NCBI GenBank assembly: GCA_041691815.1
Contig: JBEPTZ010000027.1
Span: 1-42,449, forward strand
DNA from: 70-18 sp041691815
GTDB lineage: Bacteria; Pseudomonadota; Alphaproteobacteria; Acetobacterales; Acetobacteraceae
Direction: 5' to 3'
DNA length: 42,449 bases
Shown here: in pieces, positions 30,532-37,802 of the stretch
How positions within the stretch are numbered: the first letter of the stretch is position 1
Layout: every line of letters starts with the position of its first letter
Position numbers and translations under genes: made by a program
The notes under the pieces: model-generated
Seen by the model: the letters and a program-made list of their open reading frames with translations, nothing else
Told to the model about the DNA's origin: nothing
Database searches by the model: none

Positions 30532-31590
30532 ATGACCGCAATCGCGCCGCACAGCCTCACCTTCCCGTTCGCCGAACCGCCGGAATTCGGCCAGTTGCGC
30601 CCGGTGGCGCCGGGCGTGCTGTGGCTGCGCCTGGCGCTGCCGTTCGCGCTGAACCATGTCAACATCTACCTGATCGAGGACGGCGACGGCTGGGCGGCGA
30701 TCGATGCCGGCATCGCCAACGCCGCCACCAAAGCGGTGTGGGAGCGGGTGCTGGAGCATGATCTGGCCGGCAAGCCGATCACCCGGCTGATCGTGACGCA
30801 CTACCACCCCGACCATGCCGGGCTGGCCGGCTGGCTGCTGCAGCGCTGCGGCGTCGGGCTGGCGATGAGCCGCACCGAACACGCCACCAGCCACTTTCTG
30901 CGGACCAATCCGGAGGCGATCGGCTCGGAGTCGCACCGCGCCTTCTACCGCGGGCATGGGTTGGCCCCGGCGACGATCGAGGCGCTGATGGGCCGCGGCC
31001 ATGCCTATCTGCGTATGACCACCGACCTGCCGGAGCGCTTCGAGGTGCTCGCCGCCGGGCAGACACTGCGCATCGGCGGGCGGGATTTCGAGGTGCTGAC
31101 CGGCGGCGGCCATGCGCCGGAGCAGGTGATGCTGCTGTGCCGGGCGGCGCGGCTGTTGCTGCCCGCCGACCAGGTGCTGGCCCGCATCTCGCCGAATATC
31201 AGCGTGCATGCCTACGAACCGGAGAGCAATCCGCTGGCCGCCTACCTGGCCTCGCTGGCCGCCCTGCGCGCCGCGATTCCGGATGACGTGCTGGTGCTGC
31301 CGGGCCATAACATGCCGTTCTACGGCCTGCATCAGCGGATCGACGAGCTTGCCGCGCATCACCGGCAGCGCTGCGCCCTGATCGCCGCCGCCTGCCGCCT
31401 TCAGCCGCATTCGGCCACCGAGTTGCTGCCGGTGGTCTTTCCGCGCGCGCTTGACGACCAGCAGACCGGCTTCGCCTTCGGCGAAGTGGTGGCGCATATC
31501 CGCTACATGCTGGGGCGCGGCGATCTGGTGGTGGTGGAGTCCGGCGACGGGATCGAGCGGGTGAAGGCTACGCCACCCCGTATTTGCTGA
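30532..31590 (+). CDS. MBL-fold metallohydrolase
   Basis: A 352-residue metallo-beta-lactamase-fold hydrolase. The zinc motif THYHPDHAG (His90, His92, Asp94, His95) is complete, with further ligands likely in GGGHAPEQ and the late VLPGHNMPF. The ~90 residues after the core look like the winged-helix C-terminal extension of LACTB2-like members. It is probably cytoplasmic and cleaves a thioester, ester or phosphodiester; the substrate is unknown. It is likely cotranscribed with the MaoC-like gene. Its last 23 bases overlap the convergent dienelactone hydrolase gene. Confidence 0.88.
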   Translation: MTAIAPHSLTFPFAEPPEFGQLRPVAPGVLWLRLALPFALNHVNIYLIEDGDGWAAIDAGIANAATKAVWERVLEHDLAGKPITRLIVTHYHPDHAGLAGWLLQRCGVGLAMSRTEHATSHFLRTNPEAIGSESHRAFYRGHGLAPATIEALMGRGHAYLRMTTDLPERFEVLAAGQTLRIGGRDFEVLTGGGHAPEQVMLLCRAARLLLPADQVLARISPNISVHAYEPESNPLAAYLASLAALRAAIPDDVLVLPGHNMPFYGLHQRIDELAAHHRQRCALIAAACRLQPHSATELLPVVFPRALDDQQTGFAFGEVVAHIRYMLGRGDLVVVESGDGIERVKATPPRIC

Positions 31591-32431
31591 ACCACGCCAG
31601 CATCCGCTTCCAGCCATCGGCGGCGTCGGCGGCGTTGTAGCTGGGGCGGTAATCGGCGTGGAAGCCGTGCCCGGCATCGGCGAACACCACGATTTCCACT
31701 GCGGCGCCGGCGGCACGGGCGCGACTGGCGGCTTCCTGCACGTCGTCCTGCCTGATGCCGCGATCCTGGCCGCCATATATGCCGAGCAGCGGGCATTTCA
31801 GCTCGGCCGCAAGGTCCAGCACCGTCTTCGGCTGGATCGGGCTGGTGCCGCCGGCCACCGGGCCGTACCAGGCCACCGCTGCCTTCAGCTTCGGGTTGTG
31901 GGCGGCGTACAGCCAGGTTGCCCGCCCGCCGCGACAGAAGCCGGTAACGCCGAGCCACGCCAGGTCGCCATGGTTGCCGCCGGCCCAGGCCGCGGTGCTG
32001 TCCAGGTCGGTCATCACCGTGGCGTCCGGCGCCTTGCTGATCACCTCGCTGACGATCTTCGACACATCGGTCATCTTCGACAGGTCGCCCTGCCGGGCAT
32101 ACAACTCCGGCGCCACAGCGAGATAGCCGGCCTTGGCCAGCCGCCGGCAGACATCCTTGATGTACTCGTGGACGCCGAAAATCTCCTCGATCACCAGCAC
32201 CACCGGGAACGGCCCGGCGCCATCCGGGCGGGCGAAATAGCCCGGCAGATGCCCGTCGGAGACCGGGATCTGCACCTCGCCGGCCACCAGCCCGGTGCTG
32301 TCGGTATGGATAACCTGCGCCTCCACCCGCGTGGTGGCCAGCGTCAGGCCGGAAATCAGCCCGGTCATCACCAAGCCGCGGCGCGCCAGCGGGTATTCCG
32401 CCAGGCCGACCAGTCCGTGCAGATCGTTCAT
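31568..32431 (-). CDS. Dienelactone hydrolase family protein, exported
   Basis: A 287-residue alpha/beta hydrolase of the carboxymethylenebutenolidase family. The triad is visible as Cys166 in GFCRGGR, Asp223 in GGQDRG and His255 in AGHGFH, with the conserved Glu in IEEIFGVHEY. Residues 16-38 (ARRGLVMTGLISGLTL...) form a basic-hydrophobic segment resembling a twin-arginine signal or anchor, set about 15 residues in. The start ATG has a GGGGGCGG stretch upstream. The catalytic Cys defines the family, but the real substrate may differ from dienelactone. The gene is divergent from glf with 175 bases between. Confidence 0.88.
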   Translation of the reverse strand: MNDLHGLVGLAEYPLARRGLVMTGLISGLTLATTRVEAQVIHTDSTGLVAGEVQIPVSDGHLPGYFARPDGAGPFPVVLVIEEIFGVHEYIKDVCRRLAKAGYLAVAPELYARQGDLSKMTDVSKIVSEVISKAPDATVMTDLDSTAAWAGGNHGDLAWLGVTGFCRGGRATWLYAAHNPKLKAAVAWYGPVAGGTSPIQPKTVLDLAAELKCPLLGIYGGQDRGIRQDDVQEAASRARAAGAAVEIVVFADAGHGFHADYRPSYNAADAADGWKRMLAWFSKYGVA

Positions 32432-32606
32432 GCGCCGCCCCCATGCCTGAGGTCGCCGATGTGGGGTAAGGTCGGCGATTTACAACCGGGGCCGGAAGGA
32501 AATCGGGCGATCACCGCCGGTTGCGCGCGGTTTGCCCGGGTCAGCGGCATCTACTATATCGCGGGCGGCGAGGTGGATCGTCTGTCTGCGATAGGGGCTG
32601 ACCTGT

Positions 32607-33803
32607 ATGCCTGACTTCTCCGGTTTCGATCTGATCATCGTCGGCAGCGGCTTCTTCGGCGCGACGCTCGCCGAGTGCTGCGCCCGCAAACTCGGCCTGA
32701 AGGTCTGCGTGCTCGAACGGCGGCCGCATATTGGCGGCAATGCGTGGTCTGAAACCTGCCCCGACACGGGGATCGAGGTGCACACCTACGGCTCGCATCT
32801 GTTCCACACCAACAGCGAGACGGTCTGGGCCTATGTCAACCGGTTCTCGGGGTTTTCCAGCTACCGGCATCGGGTGATTTCGCGCCATGACGACCGCTTT
32901 TTCACCATGCCGATGAACCTCGGCACGCTGTCGACCATTTTCGGCCGCTTCCTGTCGCCCGCCGAAGGGCGCGCCATCGTTGCCGAGGAGGTGGCGCGAT
33001 CCGGTATCACCAATCCGACCAATTTCGAAGAGAAGGCGATCTCGCTGGTCGGACGCACGATCTATGACGGCTTCATTCGTGGCTATACCGCCAAGCAATG
33101 GCAGACCGACCCGCGCGAATTGTCGGCCGAAATCATCACCAGGTTGCCGGTGCGATTTACGTTCAGTGATTTCTATTTCAATGACCGGTTCGAGGGACTG
33201 CCGCTGCTGGGTTATGGTGAGATCTTCCGCCGCATGTTGCAGGATCCGAAGATCGAAATTATGCTGGATACCGATTATTTCGACCTGCGTGCCAATCTGC
33301 CTGCCGGCGTGCCGGTTGTTTTCACCGGGCCGGTGGACCGCTTCTTCGCCTATCGCGCCGGGCCGCTCGGCTGGAGAACCCTCGATTTCGAGCGCGAGGT
33401 GGTGCCGACCGGGGATTTCCAGGGTGCCAGCGTGGTGAACTATCCGGACCAGGATGTTGCCTTCACCCGCATCCATGAGTTCCGGCACCTGCACCCGGAA
33501 CGCACCTATTGCGAGGACAGCACGGTGATCTTTCGCGAGTTCTCGCGGTTTGCCGGCCAGGCCGACGAACCCTACTACCCGATCGACCGACCGGCCGACC
33601 GGGCGAGCTACGACGCCTACCGGAGCATGTCGGACGCCGAGCCCGGAGTCATCTTCGGTGGACGCCTGGGCACATACCGCTACCTCGACATGCACCAGGC
33701 GATCGGCGCAGCACTCAAGGTGTTCGACAACCAGATCGTGCCGCATATGCACGACAACCGGCCGCTGAAGGAGCCGGCTGCGGCCAGCGCGTCAGGCCGC
33801 TGA
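32607..33803 (+). CDS. glf: UDP-galactopyranose mutase
   Basis: Flavoenzyme that interconverts UDP-galactopyranose and UDP-galactofuranose, feeding galactofuranose into surface glycans. It has 398 residues, as usual. The N-terminal FAD loop IIVGSGFFGATLAE, RRPHIGGNAW, TYGSHLFHT, GYTAKQW and the C-terminal GRLGTYRYLDMHQAI with the active-site Arg are all present. Start ATG 32607 follows an ATAGGGG stretch. It is convergent with a GT61 glycosyltransferase gene, the two overlapping by 12 bases at their 3' ends. Galactofuranose may be used by transferases elsewhere. Confidence 0.95.
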   Translation: MPDFSGFDLIIVGSGFFGATLAECCARKLGLKVCVLERRPHIGGNAWSETCPDTGIEVHTYGSHLFHTNSETVWAYVNRFSGFSSYRHRVISRHDDRFFTMPMNLGTLSTIFGRFLSPAEGRAIVAEEVARSGITNPTNFEEKAISLVGRTIYDGFIRGYTAKQWQTDPRELSAEIITRLPVRFTFSDFYFNDRFEGLPLLGYGEIFRRMLQDPKIEIMLDTDYFDLRANLPAGVPVVFTGPVDRFFAYRAGPLGWRTLDFEREVVPTGDFQGASVVNYPDQDVAFTRIHEFRHLHPERTYCEDSTVIFREFSRFAGQADEPYYPIDRPADRASYDAYRSMSDAEPGVIFGGRLGTYRYLDMHQAIGAALKVFDNQIVPHMHDNRPLKEPAAASASGR

Positions 33804-35132
33804 CTCGATCAGGGTCTCGATTGTCGCATCGAGTGCCGGATATTCGGTGCCCGCCTCGGTTTTTTGCGCCGCAACCAGTGCGTGCCGGAAATCCAGCGCG
33901 CGAATCACACACTCGATGCTTCGCCATGTCTTGGGGATAGCGTCGAGCTCGATCAGCAGCGGCGAGTCGGCGCTTGAGAAGATGATATTCAGCAGGCCGG
34001 CGCCGTGAACCCCGGCGACGATCTTGGCGTCGCTGAATATCGCGAAAATCTCCTCGGGCGTTTTGCCGGAGAGGGTCACGATATCGAATCCGTGCCGCCG
34101 GAAGCTGTCCTCAAGCACATCCTGATTCAGCGCACTGCGGTTATATGCGTTGCTGACGGCATCACGGCGGCTGACGAATACCCGGCCTGAACCGGTGGAT
34201 GAGGGATCGCCCCTGGTGGCACGATACTGCCGGGCCAGGCCGCTCAGCAGTTGCCGCACGCGCCGGATGCTTTGGACACCGATCTCACCGCTCACCCCGA
34301 ATTGCGGGTGTGGCAGAAAAATACCGGCATATCTTGCGGGTTTGCCCCAGATGAACCGCACCCGGTCATCGCGGAATTCCGCTTCAAACAACTTATCGAC
34401 AATGAAATTCTGGATGGGATACTTGAATTGTCGCGCGAAGAGGCAGCCTACGGCGCCGTGTTTGCTGCGTATCTCTTCATATGTTGGGTATTGTGTCATG
34501 AAATCATGGATGAAATGGCCGAAATTCTGCCATCCGCTGCGACTGTTGAACAGCACCACCTGCTGATCCACCTTGTCGGGCGGCTCCTCCACGTAGCAGG
34601 TTCCGTCCGACGGATCGTAGGCGCTGAATGGCGGGTAGCGTTGGAACCCCGGGTCGCCGGTGCCATTTTCCCAACCGCGTTTGATATGCTGGCTGTCGTG
34701 AATGTAGATGTGATGGGCGTCCGCGACGATGCCCTGCGCGGTGACGAAGCCGTTCTCGACGAAGGTATAGCCGGGGCGCAGATCCACCAGTTTGACCCTG
34801 TTGGTGAGTGTGATCGCGCTCGTCGCCCTGGCCGCCGCCGCGCCACCGGGCAGCGCGTCATAGACTGTCGAGACCCTGACCAGGTGTTGATTCGCGGTTG
34901 GCGGCCGCTGCAGCGGCGCCGTCAGTAGCGCGAGGTGATTCTGCCGCGTGCGCTCCTGCTCGGTCTCGGCGAAGATTGCCGACAGCACGTGCCCGTGAGA
35001 GCGCAGCAGCAGATGCAGGTCACGCTCGGGTATCATCAGGTCCTCCGCAAAAAACTCGCCGGGCGCACTAGATGCGACGGGCATCGTTGGGTCAATCTGG
35101 TTTCCGGGCTGCTCTCGGCCGGTCGCGGTCAT
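33792..35132 (-). CDS. Glycosyltransferase family 61 (DUF563-type) protein
   Basis: A protein of 446 residues. The C-terminal half has GT61 features: a SGWQNFGHFIHDF segment with the conserved His, GRVFVSRRDAVSNAYNR, LEDSFRRHGFDIV and KIVAGVHGAGLLNIIF, the hallmark G-x-HGAGL-N block. It should be an inverting transferase, perhaps adding xylose or another sugar to a glycan. I used ATG 35132, which overlaps the MFS stop codon as ATGA; ATG 35036 with GGAGG five bases upstream is a serious alternative (414 residues). Codon choice is visibly less GC-biased than in the neighbours, which hints at acquisition with glf. Confidence 0.85.
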   Translation of the reverse strand: MTATGREQPGNQIDPTMPVASSAPGEFFAEDLMIPERDLHLLLRSHGHVLSAIFAETEQERTRQNHLALLTAPLQRPPTANQHLVRVSTVYDALPGGAAAARATSAITLTNRVKLVDLRPGYTFVENGFVTAQGIVADAHHIYIHDSQHIKRGWENGTGDPGFQRYPPFSAYDPSDGTCYVEEPPDKVDQQVVLFNSRSGWQNFGHFIHDFMTQYPTYEEIRSKHGAVGCLFARQFKYPIQNFIVDKLFEAEFRDDRVRFIWGKPARYAGIFLPHPQFGVSGEIGVQSIRRVRQLLSGLARQYRATRGDPSSTGSGRVFVSRRDAVSNAYNRSALNQDVLEDSFRRHGFDIVTLSGKTPEEIFAIFSDAKIVAGVHGAGLLNIIFSSADSPLLIELDAIPKTWRSIECVIRALDFRHALVAAQKTEAGTEYPALDATIETLIESAA

Positions 35133-36259
35133 CCCGGCCGGGTGACCGCCCGCCCCGCCGTGGCCGCGACCCCGGCCAGCAGCAACGCCACCAGCGCCAG
35201 CGCCAGCGGCAGCGTGCTGGCCGAGGCCGCGGCGCCGATCAACGCCGGGCCGAGCAGCAGGCCGAGATAGCCGGGCGTGGCGGCCGCCGAGATCGCCGGG
35301 CCGGGCGCCATGCCGGGCATTCTGCCGGCGGCGCCGAACAGCACCGGCACGATATTGGAGGCCCCCAGCCCGACCAGCGCGCAACCGCCGAGCGTCGCCG
35401 CCGACCAGGGCAGGGCGGCCATCGCCAGGAACCCCAGCGCCGCCAGCCCACCGCCCAGCCGCAGCATCGCCACCGGGGTGATGCGCCGCGACAGCCGGTC
35501 GCCGCCGAACCGCCCCGCCGCCATGGTCACCGAGAACGCGGCATAGCCGAGGGCGGCGGTGGCCGGTCCGGTGTCGCGCCACAGCCGCAGCAGCACCGCC
35601 GACCAGTCCAGCATCGCGCCTTCGGCGAGGAAGGCCACGAAGCAAAGCGCCCCCAGCAGCGCCAACCGACCGCGCGGCAGCACGAAACCTGGCCCTGCCG
35701 TCGGTGCATGCGGCAGCATCCAGCGAGCCTGACCCAGCAGCAGCCCTGCCGCGATCCCGCCGAGCAACCCGGCGCCGGCCACCGGCGGCAGCCCGGCATG
35801 CAGCAGCAGACTGGCGACTGCCGCTCCCAGCAGGCCGCCCAGGCTGTACATGCCATGAAACCCGCTCATCAGCGGCCGGGCGCTGGCGCGCTCCACCACC
35901 ACCGCCTGGGCGTTCATCGCGATGTCCACAGTGCCAAGCGCGGCGCCGAACACCGCCAGCGCCGCGGCCAGCGCGGCGACCCCCGGCGCCAGCGCCAGCA
36001 ACGGCAGCATGGCGCAGAACAGCAGCCCGCCGGCCAGCGCGATGCTCCTGGTGCCCAGGTGATGCGCCGCCAGCCCGGCCAGCGGCATCGCGATCAGCGC
36101 GCCGGCACCCGGCGCCAGCAGCACCAGCCCCAGCCCGGCATCGTCGAGCCCCAGCCGCAGCTTGGCGTATGGCACCAGCGGCGCCCAGCCGGCGGTGGCC
36201 ATGCCGACCACCAGGAAGGCGGCGCGGGTAGCGCGGCGCTGCTGGCCCAACAGGCTCAT
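35129..36259 (-). CDS. MFS transporter (YbjJ-like)
   Basis: A 376-residue, 12-segment major facilitator. Segment 1 is RAAFLVVGMATAGWAPLVPYAK. The protein has conserved positions such as MNAQAVVVE and SGFHGMYSLGGLLGA, which recall the YbjJ-like branch, and a second half starting near GRLALLGALCFVAFLAEGAMLDW. Substrate unknown. Its stop overlaps the possible start of the GT61 gene, so the two may be cotranscribed. The icd terminator lies just upstream of its start, so it probably has its own promoter or is read through from icd. Confidence 0.85.
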   Translation of the reverse strand: MSLLGQQRRATRAAFLVVGMATAGWAPLVPYAKLRLGLDDAGLGLVLLAPGAGALIAMPLAGLAAHHLGTRSIALAGGLLFCAMLPLLALAPGVAALAAALAVFGAALGTVDIAMNAQAVVVERASARPLMSGFHGMYSLGGLLGAAVASLLLHAGLPPVAGAGLLGGIAAGLLLGQARWMLPHAPTAGPGFVLPRGRLALLGALCFVAFLAEGAMLDWSAVLLRLWRDTGPATAALGYAAFSVTMAAGRFGGDRLSRRITPVAMLRLGGGLAALGFLAMAALPWSAATLGGCALVGLGASNIVPVLFGAAGRMPGMAPGPAISAAATPGYLGLLLGPALIGAAASASTLPLALALVALLLAGVAATAGRAVTRPG

Positions 36260-36290
36260 CGGGGCCGGCTCATCGGCGCCCGCAACGCAA

Positions 36291-36314
36291 AAGGCCCGCC
36301 TCGCGGCGGGCCTT
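36291..36314 (-). terminator. Intrinsic terminator of icd
   Basis: AAGGCCCGCC and GGCGGGCCTT pair perfectly over 10 bases around a TCGC loop. On the minus strand the stem ends in a short T-run (CCTTTTGCG), 24 bases after the icd stop. This is the best intrinsic terminator in the window. Confidence 0.8.
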
Positions 36315-36337
36315 GCTGGGTGTCGAAGTGACGGTGA

Positions 36338-37552
36338 TCAGGCCATCGCCTTCTGCAGGTTGCTGTCCAGCTTGTCGAGGAACGCCTGGGTGTTCAGCCA
36401 CTTGGCATCCTTCCCGATCAGCATGGCGAGGTCCTTGGTCATGAACCCGGCTTCCACGGTCTCGACGCAGACCCGCTCCAGCGTGTCGGCGAAGGCGGTC
36501 ACGTCCGGCGTGTTGTCGAACCGGCCGCGATAGGCCAGGCCGCGGGTCCAGGCGAAGATCGAGGCAATCGGGTTGGTGCTGGTCTCGCGGCCCTTCTGGT
36601 GCTCGCGGAAGTGGCGGGTGACGGTGCCGTGCGCCGCCTCGCTCTCCACCGTGTGGCCGTCCGGGCTCAGCAGCACCGAGGTCATCAGGCCGAGCGAGCC
36701 GAAGCCCTGGGCGACGATGTCGCTCTGCACGTCGCCGTCGTAGTTCTTGCAGGCCCACACATAGCCGCCTTCCCACTTCAGCGCGCAGGCCACCATGTCG
36801 TCGATCAGCCGGTGCTCGTAGGTGAGCTTCGCGGCTTCGAACTGGGTCTTGAACTCGCGGTCGAATACGTCCTGGAAGATGTCCTTGAACACGCCGTCAT
36901 AGGCTTTCAGGATGGTGTTCTTGGTCGACAGATAGACCGGGAACTTGCGTGCCAGCCCGTAGTTGAAGGTGGCGCGGGCGAAACCGGTGATCGACTCGCT
37001 GGTGTTGTGCATCGCCATCGCCACACCGGGGCCCTTGAAGTCGAACACGTCCATCACCTGGGCGGCGCCGCCGCCGGCCGGCTGATAGGTCAGCGTCACC
37101 TTGCCGGGGCCGGGGATCTTGGTCTCGGTGGCGCGGTAGATGTCGCCATAGGCATGGCGGCCGATCACGATCGGCTGGCTCCAGTGCGGCACCAGGCGGG
37201 GCACGTTCTTGCAGATGATCGGTTCGCGGAAGATGGTGCCGTCCAGGATGTTGCGGATGGTGCCGTTCGGGCTGCGCCACATCTTCTTCAGCTTGAACTC
37301 CACCACCCGGTCCTCGTCCGGGGTGATGGTGGCGCATTTCACGCCGACGCCGTACTGCTTGATCGCGTGGGCGGCGTCCACCGTCACCTGGTCGTCGGTC
37401 TGGTCGCGGTATTCAACGCCGAGATCGTAGTATTTCAGGTCGATATCGAGGTAGGGCCGGATCAGCTTGTCCTTGATGAAGCCCCAGATGATCCGGGTCA
37501 TCTCGTCCCCGTCCAGTTCCACAACCGGGGTCTTTACCTTGATCTTCGCCAT
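36338..37552 (-). CDS. icd: NADP-dependent isocitrate dehydrogenase
   Basis: TCA-cycle enzyme that oxidises isocitrate to 2-oxoglutarate with NADP. It has 404 residues, the length of the eukaryote-like (type II) class common in alphaproteobacteria. Visible are MAKIKVKTPVVELDGDEMTR, the substrate region RSPNGTIRNIL, the Mg-binding YDGDVQSD segment and ESEAAHGTVTRH near the cofactor site, then NPIASIFAWTRGL. The frame is open further upstream, but ATG 37552 is the conserved start with AGGA five bases before it. It is divergent from the histidine kinase gene, with about 250 bases between. Confidence 0.95.
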   Translation of the reverse strand: MAKIKVKTPVVELDGDEMTRIIWGFIKDKLIRPYLDIDLKYYDLGVEYRDQTDDQVTVDAAHAIKQYGVGVKCATITPDEDRVVEFKLKKMWRSPNGTIRNILDGTIFREPIICKNVPRLVPHWSQPIVIGRHAYGDIYRATETKIPGPGKVTLTYQPAGGGAAQVMDVFDFKGPGVAMAMHNTSESITGFARATFNYGLARKFPVYLSTKNTILKAYDGVFKDIFQDVFDREFKTQFEAAKLTYEHRLIDDMVACALKWEGGYVWACKNYDGDVQSDIVAQGFGSLGLMTSVLLSPDGHTVESEAAHGTVTRHFREHQKGRETSTNPIASIFAWTRGLAYRGRFDNTPDVTAFADTLERVCVETVEAGFMTKDLAMLIGKDAKWLNTQAFLDKLDSNLQKAMA

Positions 37553-37666
37553 GCCGTTCCTCGTATGCTCCGCGCAGTCTGTTCTGTGGGCCGTGCCGTC
37601 ACGCCCTGCCGCCCCTGCGACACGCCTTGCCCGCGCGGCCGGAACATCGCATTTGCATTTCTTTGC

Positions 37667-37702
37667 GGCAAGGCCCAGCGGGGCGGCAAGGGCCAGCGGG
37701 GC
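37667..37702. repeat. Two-copy 18-bp tandem repeat upstream of icd
   Basis: GGCAAGGCCCAGCGGGGC is followed directly by the same 18 bases with one change (C to G at the eighth base). It sits in the divergent icd/histidine kinase intergenic region, about 115 bases before the icd start. It could be a duplicated regulatory site or chance slippage. Confidence 0.5.
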
Positions 37703-37802
37703 GGGCAGACGCATGGTTTCATTGCCGCCCCGGCCCGGCGCCGTATAGCATGAGACCGTCTGCCGCCCGCCGGGCCGCGCCACACCAGCAGGGACCCAAG
37801 CC

